The notes beneath the pieces were generated by a model. That model did not search any database. It had not been told where the DNA came from and saw only the letters and a program-made list of their open reading frames with translations. From positions 1-23,144 of the forward strand of contig CAYYPG010000022.1 in NCBI GenBank assembly GCA_964473505.1: a stretch of 23,144 nucleotides of DNA, in the 5' to 3' direction. How positions within the stretch are numbered: position 1 is the first letter of the stretch; each line of letters starts with the position of its first letter. The position numbers and the translations under genes were made by a program. The stretch is from JAOABV01 sp964473505. GTDB lineage: Bacteria; Hydrothermota; Tepidihabitantia; Tepidihabitantales; CAIPLT01. Shown here piece by piece: positions 15,322-22,630 of this stretch.

Positions 15322-16665
15322 TTATCGCAAATCATTTAATTCCAAAGGGTCAATATATCTTTCCCATTCTGGATGTTTTTTTTCCGCATCGGTATTTGAA
15401 TAGATTAAAGGAAAACTGCCGTCATTACGGATATCAATAAAAATAAAATGGAACCCTTTTTCATAGTAATACCAATGTTCGTGCGGTTTAACATGTTCAA
15501 TCATTGTGTGGACAACAATTTCATCCGGCGCACCATATTTGATATAAATTCTTCCTCGGTCTGTTTCCCAGCCGGCTTTTCCTGATACCTGGTATTTAGT
15601 TTCGGCATATTTCATTCGATTTACAAATTCCGCAAAATTATGTTTCCGCCAAAAGCGTCTTAGAAATTCATGTTTTCCTTCAGGACTTAGTTGCCGATAT
15701 TGCTTTAATTCTTTAGGTGTGGCTAATAAATCAATCTTTCGATAATAGAAAGTATCTTCTGATGATAGAAGCTCTTTTTTAAATGGTACGGAACTTATCT
15801 CTTTTTCGCCAATATAAAATGCTTTCTTTTTACTTGCGGTCTGATTGGATGAGTTATCCTTTAATTGAATGTCTAAAAGATAGTTACCGGGCTTTAATCC
15901 TTTAGTACTTAAGGCAAAGGCATAAGCAAAACTACTACCTGTCTTCTTTTTAACTTCCGTTGGAAAGGTTTTAACAATTGACGGTAAATAATCACTTCCA
16001 ATGTTGGAAATGCGATAAGTAAATTCATAAGGCAAGGTATCTTCAGTTAGATTATAGCCTTCAACATAAACATAAATTAACTCGTAGCCTTGGCCAAATC
16101 TCCTACTAGGGTTAGGAATAATCTTCAAGCCTTGTTTAGAAAATTTACCCCCTAAAGTATCGGATTTTATTGAAGAGGCTAACTCAATATCACTTAATGC
16201 CGGCATCGACTCAAAATTAGCTACAATGATGGTATCGGTAAAGGTTAAAGTTGAAACCGCATCTTTAAGCATTAAGCGGAACCAATATTTTCCGGGTCGG
16301 GCAAAAAAACCAAAACCATCAACTAAGGTCATATCTCTTTTTTCTGCCTCTTCAAAAGATGAAATTATTGCTCGACGTTCAAAATTATCAACAATTGATT
16401 CCGGTGTATTAAGACTTCTCAAATAAAATGAACCCTGATAATGAGTCGCAATCGTATCATTTTTGTAGTGATAGCGAAAGACATTATAAGGACAGGAATA
16501 ATAAACCTCGACTAAAGCCAGATTTTGACCATATTTGAATGCAGCCCAATCAACGGAAAGTTGTTGGGCGAACAGAACTTTCACTGAACATACTAGTATA
16601 ATTTCTAAAAGTCCGATTAGATAATTAAAATTTCTTAGTTTTCGGATAAATGTTTTTCGTTTCAT
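15322..16665 (-). CDS. Secreted GWxTD-domain protein (first paralog)
   Basis: 447 aa. A basic start (MKRKTFIRKLRNF) and hydrophobic stretch LIGLLEIILVCSVKVLFA form a signal peptide, with cleavage likely near residues 33-34, so it is exported. Residues about 35-290 are beta-rich with no family I recognise. The C-terminal domain (about 315-447) is helical, then carries GWETDRGRIYIKYGAPDEI (364-382), the GWxTD motif, and HWYYYEKGFHFIFIDI (396-411). GWxTD proteins have no established function and occur in Bacteroidetes-like and candidate phyla. GATAAT directly abuts the ATG, with TATAAT a few bases earlier. A diverged paralog lies 139 bp upstream. Confidence 0.85.
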   Translation of the reverse strand: MKRKTFIRKLRNFNYLIGLLEIILVCSVKVLFAQQLSVDWAAFKYGQNLALVEVYYSCPYNVFRYHYKNDTIATHYQGSFYLRSLNTPESIVDNFERRAIISSFEEAEKRDMTLVDGFGFFARPGKYWFRLMLKDAVSTLTFTDTIIVANFESMPALSDIELASSIKSDTLGGKFSKQGLKIIPNPSRRFGQGYELIYVYVEGYNLTEDTLPYEFTYRISNIGSDYLPSIVKTFPTEVKKKTGSSFAYAFALSTKGLKPGNYLLDIQLKDNSSNQTASKKKAFYIGEKEISSVPFKKELLSSEDTFYYRKIDLLATPKELKQYRQLSPEGKHEFLRRFWRKHNFAEFVNRMKYAETKYQVSGKAGWETDRGRIYIKYGAPDEIVVHTMIEHVKPHEHWYYYEKGFHFIFIDIRNDGSFPLIYSNTDAEKKHPEWERYIDPLELNDLR

Positions 16666-16804
16666 ATTATCATGGAATTATATTGGTTTTCTCCACCTAT
16701 TAATTGGTAAATATTCATATCGTAGTTGAGGACATAAAGACAAAACAGCATTTTCATAAAAGACATTAATTATTTTCGAAATTGATATTTTAGCAGAGAA
16801 ATGT

Positions 16805-18112
16805 TCATTTTATCTCGGTCAAAACAAACTCACCAAATCCACTACGGTCGACAAAAACAAATTGTTTGCCTAAACGATAATAATACCAGATTTCATAAGG
16901 ATTGCGGTGTCGTTCAAATGTTCCGAATTCGATATAATCGGGTTCGCCGTATTTCATATAAATTTTAGCCCGGTCGGATTTATAACCTTTATCTCCACTG
17001 GAAAATTTTTTTATGCAATAATCAATCCGGGCAAAATATTCTTTTTCCGCTTCATTTATTTCCGTAATTGGATTCGGGTCATATCTCTTCCAAAAAGCAT
17101 TCCATACAGATTCTCTAACCGCAACATCTGCCATCTTGAGATTACGCATTTCGGTTTCTGTGGCAAGATACATTAACCGCTCGACCATTTCTAAATATTG
17201 GGCGGTGGAATAAAAAAATGCATTTTGAATTTCAAAAAAATCGGTCGTGGTCAAAATTTTTTTATGATTACGGTCATAACCGTTAAATGTGAGCCGAAAT
17301 CTTCCTTCCTCATCGTCGGTAAGATTACGCACCGGAGATGAGAAATTAAAAACAATTCTTTCCTGACCGGTTACGGTATCAGGTATACTCGTGGAGACTA
17401 AAGGAAATCTTTTTTCGGCTCGTAAACGCGATTTCTTTTTTTCGCCTGCGCTCAGTCGGGAAGAGAGATATTCTTTTTTAATTAAGAGCGAACAATTTAT
17501 GATTGGGGTTGAAAAAAATTCCAGCCGAATTCCTAAGGTTTCATCTTTTCCCTTATCTGTTGAATAGATTTTTTGAGGATTAGGTAGCGAGTTTTTGTAG
17601 AACAGAATTTGATGGTTAAGATTAGAAAGTGAGATATCATAATGCTCATCACCAGAATTATCGGAGTTTAAGTCTTGGATTTTTGCCTTTAAGGTCAATT
17701 TACCTTTGTTGGGGTTCGGATATATAAAATCAAGCGTCAGACTATCAATCACTGATTTGGTTGCAAGTTTGGTGTCTTCGTACTTTTCTACGGTTAGTTC
17801 TCGGACTAACACTTTACCTGCAATAAGTTCTTTTGGGTTCTCAATCTGAAGGGTGATTTGATAACGATTCTGAAATCTACCATCTGGCAGTTTAGTAAAA
17901 TAAATTTGGGAATATGGAAATTCATAAAAATATTGTAGTGCATACCGATTTTCAGCTTTGGGCGTTATGAAATAATTGGAAGAAAACTTAATTTCTGCAG
18001 AAAAGGTATTAGTGATTAAAAATAAACTTATCAGTAAAGACAATATTACTATTTTATTTAAAAAAGTATTAATACCTAACAATGAACTCTTAACTAATGA
18101 TAATATCACCAT
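16805..18112 (-). CDS. Secreted GWxTD-like protein (second paralog) with duplicated signal segment
   Basis: 435 aa, same architecture as the preceding protein: export signal, a beta-rich middle (about 45-300), helical segment, then a GWxTD-type C-terminus in which the motif has become GYKSD (376-380) before RAKIYMKYGEPDYIEFG, and EIWYYYRLGKQFVFVDRSGFGEF. The N-terminus is odd: residues 1-20 (MVILSLVKSSLLGINTFLNK) and 21-40 (IVILSLLISLFLITNTFSAE) are two copies of one 20-residue unit, encoded by a 60-bp tandem repeat whose further out-of-frame copies lie upstream. Only the second unit ends like a cleavage site (TFSA-E). Position 21 is ATA (Ile), so the upstream ATG at 18112 seems to be needed, though a start at an internal non-ATG codon cannot be excluded. 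Function unknown. Confidence 0.82.
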   Translation of the reverse strand: MVILSLVKSSLLGINTFLNKIVILSLLISLFLITNTFSAEIKFSSNYFITPKAENRYALQYFYEFPYSQIYFTKLPDGRFQNRYQITLQIENPKELIAGKVLVRELTVEKYEDTKLATKSVIDSLTLDFIYPNPNKGKLTLKAKIQDLNSDNSGDEHYDISLSNLNHQILFYKNSLPNPQKIYSTDKGKDETLGIRLEFFSTPIINCSLLIKKEYLSSRLSAGEKKKSRLRAEKRFPLVSTSIPDTVTGQERIVFNFSSPVRNLTDDEEGRFRLTFNGYDRNHKKILTTTDFFEIQNAFFYSTAQYLEMVERLMYLATETEMRNLKMADVAVRESVWNAFWKRYDPNPITEINEAEKEYFARIDYCIKKFSSGDKGYKSDRAKIYMKYGEPDYIEFGTFERHRNPYEIWYYYRLGKQFVFVDRSGFGEFVLTEIK

Positions 18113-18237
18113 CTAATTAAAAAGTATTAGAAACTACCAATGAAATTTTAAGTGATAATATCACCATTTTATTAGAAAAAGTATTCGTACCCGAAAAATG
18201 AACTTTCAAGTAATGATAATATCACCATTTTATTAAA
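18039..18237 (-). repeat. Tandem repeat of the signal-peptide-coding region
   Basis: Units begin (plus strand) with GATAATATCACCAT or a close variant: 18039-18098 (60 bp, inside the gene), 18099-18153 (55 bp, contains the start codon), 18154-18214 (61 bp), and a partial unit from 18215. Sequence just before 18039 is a further diverged unit. On the minus strand the two upstream units each start ATGGTGATATTATCA, i.e. MVILS, but run into stops. The 60-bp unit keeps frame in the gene; the 55- and 61-bp units do not. Confidence 0.85.
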
Positions 18238-18367
18238 TTAGTTGCGTTTTTTATAAGCCGACAACATCTACATTCAAGGTTCAGAAATATTAGCATACCA
18301 TAAGTATCAGAATCTAATCTTTGTTTGTGTTTATATTATTTTAACCTAAGATAACGCTTTCGTCAAT

Positions 18368-18549
18368 TATCTTGACTGATTGAAATGTATTTTTAGTCAT
18401 TAATTGCCACACTATTTACCAATCTTTACAAAGGTTTTGCGTTTACTATCATAAAGACTATCTTGACTAATTGAATATTATTTTTAGTCATTAACTGTTG
18501 GAACCAATACCAATCTTTATAAAAGATTTGCGTTTGCTATCATAAAGAT
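18368..18549. repeat. 91-bp tandem duplication
   Basis: Two head-to-tail copies, 18368-18458 and 18459-18549, both running from TATCTTGACT through TTTTTAGTCATTAA, CCAATCTTTA and TTTGCGTTT to ATCATAAAGA. Similarity is about four bases in five by eye. No coding capacity. It lies in the 18113-18637 spacer upstream of the second GWxTD gene; otherwise I see no gene there. Confidence 0.8.
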
Positions 18550-18637
18550 ATGTAATTGGAAAACTTACGATTTTTATTCAGGATTACGTAGTAAAAATAT
18601 TTATCAGCTTGAGCAGAAAGAATTTGTCTGATAAAAA

Positions 18638-19300
18638 CTATTTTTTTGTTTTCGGTGAAAAGAAGCGACGGCCTTGAGTGGTGGCAATAATCTCTTTGAA
18701 TAAGGTAATAAAGTCTTCTCCTTTTTTAACAAAATCTAAATTAGCGGTATTAACAATTAGTAAAGGCGTAGCATCATAGTGTAAAAAGAACCGGCTATAG
18801 GCATCCGAAAGGGCTTCAAGATATTCCGGACTAATTTCCTGTTCAAAACTTCGACCTCTTTTTTTAATTCGTTCTAATAACAAGGGAATTGATGCCTGAA
18901 GATAGACAACCAAGTCCGGTTTGCGTACATCTTTTTCTAAAAAATCATAAATCTTCTCATATAATTTTAATTCATGCTCTGAGAGATTTAAGTAAGCAAA
19001 CACACGGTCTTTATAAAAAGTATAATCAGAGACGACTCGTTCTTGGAATAATACCTGTTGGGAAATCTGTTGTTGTTGTCGGTGTCGAGAAAGCAGAAAG
19101 AACAACTGGGTAGGTAGCGCATAGGTTCGCATATCTTGATAGAAATTAGGCAGAAAGGGATTTTCTTCAACTTCTTCTAAGATACAGCGCGCATTTAATT
19201 TCTCCGCAAGTTTTATTGCCAATGCGGTTTTACCAACACCAATCATTCCTTCAATGGCAATATATCTTATATTCGTGTCAATATTGGTTGATTCTGCCAA
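18638..19300 (-). CDS. Deoxynucleoside kinase
   Basis: 220 aa. It phosphorylates deoxynucleosides (dAdo/dGuo/dCyd type) for nucleotide salvage. The P-loop is EGMIGVGKTALA (17-28); EEVEENPF (42-49) supplies the base-catalytic Glu; QERVVSDYTFYKDRVFA (86-102) is the family's ERS/DRY-type segment; VVYLQASIPLLLERIKKRGRSFEQEI (131-156) holds the LID arginines. This is the dNK/thymidine kinase 2-like fold, not thymidylate kinase; the exact base specificity is not readable. The start overlaps the end of folK by 34 bp, an arrangement I recall from Bacteroidetes-like genomes, implying coupling. Confidence 0.9.
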   Translation of the reverse strand: MAESTNIDTNIRYIAIEGMIGVGKTALAIKLAEKLNARCILEEVEENPFLPNFYQDMRTYALPTQLFFLLSRHRQQQQISQQVLFQERVVSDYTFYKDRVFAYLNLSEHELKLYEKIYDFLEKDVRKPDLVVYLQASIPLLLERIKKRGRSFEQEISPEYLEALSDAYSRFFLHYDATPLLIVNTANLDFVKKGEDFITLFKEIIATTQGRRFFSPKTKK

Positions 19301-19815
19301 AGGACGACTCCTTTTTGGTCAACTGAATTTAATATATCTTTAATCGGTTTTTTTATGACCGGATGAAGTAAGTCAGGTTCTAAATCACACAGCGGTATTA
19401 ATACAAAAGCCCGTTCATTGAGTTTCGGATGGGGAATTTTAAGCGTTGGGGTGTTGATAATTCTATCGTCGTAGAACAAGATATCAATATCAATTGTGCG
19501 GAGTAAATTTTGAATACCCCTTTTTCTTTTTCGGCCTAATTTATACTCAATACTATGGACAACTTGAAGTAATGCTTCCGGTTCATATTCAGTATGGCCA
19601 AAGACAACGCAATTAAGAAACTTTGCCGATAAATCCGGCCCCGAATGGATTAATACCGAGCTATCAATTTCAAAATCAATAACCGGCTCAGTTTCATAAA
19701 TTGGCGAGACACGAATCACATTAATATTGTGTTCCGAAAGACTCAGAATTGCACTCTTAATCATTAACTCACGGTCATTTAAGTTAGAACCTAAACCTAA
19801 AAATATCCGAGCCAT
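19267..19815 (-). CDS. folK: 2-amino-4-hydroxy-6-hydroxymethyldihydropteridine pyrophosphokinase
   Basis: 182 aa. HPPK transfers pyrophosphate from ATP to the pterin in folate synthesis. Signatures: IFLGLGSNLNDR (4-15), SPIYETEPV (37-45), GRKRKRGIQNLLRTIDIDILFYDD (94-117, including the catalytic R..DIDIL) and PHPKLNERAFVLIPLCDLEPD (128-148). It is some 20 residues longer than most family members; the extra part, VIDFEIDSSVLIHSGPDLSA (about 45-64), sits between YETEP and the FLNCVV strand where usually a short loop is found. TAAAAT abuts the ATG and TTGACT is 21 bp upstream of it; no Shine-Dalgarno. Confidence 0.94.
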   Translation of the reverse strand: MARIFLGLGSNLNDRELMIKSAILSLSEHNINVIRVSPIYETEPVIDFEIDSSVLIHSGPDLSAKFLNCVVFGHTEYEPEALLQVVHSIEYKLGRKRKRGIQNLLRTIDIDILFYDDRIINTPTLKIPHPKLNERAFVLIPLCDLEPDLLHPVIKKPIKDILNSVDQKGVVLWQNQPILTRI

Positions 19816-19869
19816 ATTTTAGACTACTAATTTTTATCTAAAAGTCAAGACATAATGCATATATATCTA

Positions 19870-20033
19870 TTTACTCTGGGAATCTAATGATATATTGAAT
19901 ATTTTATAAACTTTAACAGTCCTTTTTTATTAGGATAAAGGACTATGTATCTTTACTCTGGGAATCTAATGATATATTGGATATTTTATAAACTTTAACC
20001 GTCATTTTTATTAGGATAAAGGACTCTGTCAAA
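19870..20033. repeat. 82-bp tandem duplication
   Basis: Copies at 19870-19951 and 19952-20033, each starting TTTACTCTGGGAATCTAATG and passing through TTTTATAAACTTTAAC and TTATTAGGATAAAGGACT. Few differences, so the duplication looks recent. It merges at its right end with the family 2 element at 20022. Confidence 0.85.
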
Positions 20034-20117
20034 TTCAATATTGGTTCAAAAGGTATGAAATAGAAGAAGCATAAATGTTATGAGTCTTGGTGTCTCTTGA
20101 GCATTTTCAGAGTTTTT
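20022..20117 (+). mobile_element. Short inverted-repeat element, family 2 (copy 3)
   Basis: GACTCTGTCAAATTCAATAT ... GCATTTTCAGAGTTTTTC with the shared core GGTATGAAATAGAAGAAGCA. Its ends have lost part of the AGAGAACTCT inverted repeat compared with copies at 8706 and 14167. Confidence 0.65.
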
Positions 20118-20207
20118 CAAGATACCTCATTGACAATCTTGAGAAAAACCGTATTGGTTAATTTATCACTACGAAGTGTTCGGGTTATCATTTTTATTAG
20201 GATAAAT

Positions 20208-20304
20208 GACTCTGCCAAATTCAATATTGGTTCAAAAGGTATGAAATAGAAGAAGCATAAATGTTATGAAGTCTTGGTGTCTCTTGAGCGGTTTTCAGAG
20301 CTTT
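20208..20304 (+). mobile_element. Short inverted-repeat element, family 2 (copy 4)
   Basis: Same as copy 3 with small changes (GACTCTGCCAAATTC ... GGTTTTCAGAGCTTTTC). It arose by the 186-bp tandem duplication, not by a separate insertion. Confidence 0.65.
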
Positions 20305-20548
20305 TCACGATACCTCATTGACAATCTTGAGAAAAACCGTATTGATAAATTTACCACAACGAAGTAACTTTTTATATGATAACCTCATTGACAATTTAGG
20401 TATTGTAAGGATTCTCAGACAGTCTTTTTTACTGAGAAGAAATGCAGTGATGATTTTTTTGCTACTAATAATTAAAGCTCCTACTTTACTATCACCAGAA
20501 TTATTATTAAAAACTACTTCGAACCTTTATGGTATCTTATAGATAAAG

Positions 20549-20810
20549 ATGATTTTCAGTTCGCATCGGTATTTAGGCTTTATCGTTCTTATTATTGGAT
20601 TTTGGGGCAGACTTTTTGGGGATGTAACCTTTATACTGACTGATGACTAAAAATGATTCTCTGTCCGTATCAGGTTATTTATATTGGCTTTTAGCTTTAA
20701 CTATTATTGTTAACAACTTTTTCCGAAATCTTTATATTGTTTTATTGGCAGGTAGGCGAAGATGATGATTCTTTATCCGTATCAGATTTTTCGTATTTAG
20801 CCTTTATCAG
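20549..20810 (-). repeat. Repeats of the zinc-ribbon gene 3' end
   Basis: The motif ATGATTCTTTATCCGTATCA within the gene's C-terminal codons (from 20765) recurs as ATGATTCTCTGTCCGTATCA (from 20653) and ATGATTTTCAGTTCGCATCG (from 20549), each followed by a TATTTAGGCTTT-like stretch. Spacings are 104 and 112 bp. The two outer copies lie beyond the stop codon and are out of frame. Confidence 0.65.
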
Positions 20811-21128
20811 GTCTTCAATCGTTCTGGTTTCCTCTGCGACGACTAATGATTTTACATGGGCAAATTCTTGTTCAATAAATTTATTGTATTCTTCTAATTC
20901 CCGCAGGGCTTTTTTACCGCTAGCATATTCTAAACAACGCAGCCGTCGTAACAAAACTTCATGAGGCTTATCCGAAGTATAGGTTAATAAGGTATACCGC
21001 GCAACAAAAGCATGACAATTAGCACATTCCACATAAACCTTAATATTATCACCAGTTTTTACTAAGACATTATTAATTAAAGTCGTGCTTTTGCATTTCG
21101 GACAGGTTTCTCTTTTAGCACTTTCCAT
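20742..21128 (-). CDS. Zinc-ribbon protein of unknown function
   Basis: 128 aa. The N-terminal half is a four-Cys zinc ribbon: CPKC (9-12) and CANC (35-38), with VLVKTGDNIKVYVEC between them, followed by HAFVARYTLLTY. Residues about 60-110 are helical and charged (LLRRLRCLEYASGKKALRELEEYNKFIEQEF), a likely coiled-coil or partner-binding segment, and the tail is Ser/Asp-rich. I do not recognise a named family. An excellent Shine-Dalgarno (AAAGGAG, 7 bases before the ATG) and clean domain layout make it a real gene. Nucleic-acid or protein binding is a guess from the ribbon alone. Its last codons belong to a repeated sequence. Confidence 0.8.
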   Translation of the reverse strand: MESAKRETCPKCKSTTLINNVLVKTGDNIKVYVECANCHAFVARYTLLTYTSDKPHEVLLRRLRCLEYASGKKALRELEEYNKFIEQEFAHVKSLVVAEETRTIEDLIKAKYEKSDTDKESSSSPTCQ

Positions 21129-21283
21129 AAAATATCTCCTTTTGAATATTCTTTAACACATGCTTTCTATCTCATATCAATATTATAACTATTCTTAATA
21201 GCGAAGCAAGTAATTTCAATAATACAATAATGGCTATTGAAAAAATCGCAATAATCTCAGTACTGATATCTTTCTTTAGCATA

Positions 21284-22630
21284 TTAGATTTTAATTAAAA
21301 GAGAAATGAGTAGCACAAATAAGACGATAATGATTGCGGAAAAGATAGCAATGATTCCGCCATATTTGACCATATCTTTTGTTTTTATTAACCCCGAGCC
21401 ATAGGCAATGGCATTTGGTGGTGTGCTCACCGGCAAGACCATAGCAATCGAGGCTGATAAACCGACGGATAAAGCAGGTCCAATTGGTTTGGCACTTAAA
21501 CTAATAGCAATCGGCAAAAGAATTGCTGCCGCACTGGTATTAGAAATAAAACTCGTTAAGAAAATCGTAATTAGCGTAATACTAATTAACAGGACAATAT
21601 TAGGAAACGTGGCAAAATTAATTTGACTAACAAACCAACTGCTTAATCCACTTTTTTCAATAGTCATTCCTAAAGACAGGCCACCGCCCATCAAAATTAA
21701 TGTATCCCAGCCAATACGACCAAAATCTTCTTCTTTTAATAATCCTGAACCACTAAATATAATCACCGGTAATAAAGCCACAATACTAGTTGGAATTTTA
21801 TGAAGTTCATAAGTTAACCATAATAGCAATGTTCCAAGAAAAACGATAATAATTAATTTTTGCTCTGGCGAAAACCCATTACTCTTTTCCTGAGATAAAT
21901 TAATCTCTTTCAGATTTGACTTAAAATATTTTTTCAGGATTAGATAAATAATAAAGAAAAGGATTATTGTTATCGGTAATCCCAAAAGCATCCAGCCTAA
22001 AAATGTAATCGTGATATTTTTTGAATGTAAGATACTTATCGTCAGGGCATTAGGTGGTGTTCCAATAGGAGTTGCAATACCACCAATATTAGCAGAAAAC
22101 GGAATACCTAAAGCCAGAGCAGTAATTAATGGGTCATTTTGAGGAATATTTTGCGTTAAAACGATTACCAGACCAATCATTAATGCAGTAGTCGCGGTAT
22201 TAGACATCCACATTGAGAGAAAAGCGGTTACCGCCATAAAACCAATTAACACTTGAGACGGCTTATTACCAATCCTTTTTAAAATAATAAAAGTAAACCA
22301 TTCATCCAAATCATATTTCTTTAATGCCTGAGCCAGAACTAATCCACCTAAAAACAATACAATTACCGAATCAAAAAATGGCACTAAAAAGATTTTGAAA
22401 TTACCACCCAATTGATTAGTCAAAAATATTGCTTCTAAGAACAAGATTACAAAAGAAGTGATATATAACGGAATAATTTCCGTAATCCACAACAAAGCCG
22501 CAATTGTTAGAATTGACAGTGTCCGTTTAGCCGGTTCTGAGATATTAGAAATAGGAATAAGATAAATCGCAATACCAATTAATAAAATTAACGAAATATA
22601 AAGAACTTTTTTAATAATTTTATTCTTCAT
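21284..22630 (-). CDS. SLC13/DASS-family anion symporter
   Basis: 448 aa integral membrane protein with about 11-12 hydrophobic segments. The two inverted halves each show the family hallmarks: MSNTATTALMIGL (142-153) with NIGGIATPIGTPPNAL (181-196), and FISNTSAAAILLPIA (about residue 370) with LPVSTPPNAIAYGSG (about 405). The SNT and TPPN motifs form the Na+ and substrate sites of divalent-anion (di/tricarboxylate, or sulfate) symporters. Length and motifs fit dicarboxylate carriers of the NaDC/VcINDY type, but the substrate cannot be fixed. Single gene; the upstream region shows no Shine-Dalgarno and no clear promoter. Confidence 0.92.
   Translation of the reverse strand: MKNKIIKKVLYISLILLIGIAIYLIPISNISEPAKRTLSILTIAALLWITEIIPLYITSFVILFLEAIFLTNQLGGNFKIFLVPFFDSVIVLFLGGLVLAQALKKYDLDEWFTFIILKRIGNKPSQVLIGFMAVTAFLSMWMSNTATTALMIGLVIVLTQNIPQNDPLITALALGIPFSANIGGIATPIGTPPNALTISILHSKNITITFLGWMLLGLPITIILFFIIYLILKKYFKSNLKEINLSQEKSNGFSPEQKLIIIVFLGTLLLWLTYELHKIPTSIVALLPVIIFSGSGLLKEEDFGRIGWDTLILMGGGLSLGMTIEKSGLSSWFVSQINFATFPNIVLLISITLITIFLTSFISNTSAAAILLPIAISLSAKPIGPALSVGLSASIAMVLPVSTPPNAIAYGSGLIKTKDMVKYGGIIAIFSAIIIVLFVLLISLLIKI

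Larger units (their letters stand above)
20002..20365. repeat. 186-bp tandem duplication carrying a family 2 element
   Basis: Copies at 20002-20187 and 20188 to about 20365, from TCATTTTTATTAGGATAAA through the element to TACCTCATTGACAATCTTGA, GAGAAAAACCGTATTG and ACGAAGT. After the second copy CCTCATTGACAATTTA (20383-20398) begins a third, truncated unit. Confidence 0.85.
19816..20741. other. Spacer built almost wholly of tandem repeats
   Basis: No believable gene in about 0.9 kb. It consists of an 82-bp duplication, a 186-bp duplication that contains family 2 elements, and repeats of the 3' end of the neighbouring zinc-ribbon gene, each listed separately. Confidence 0.6.
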
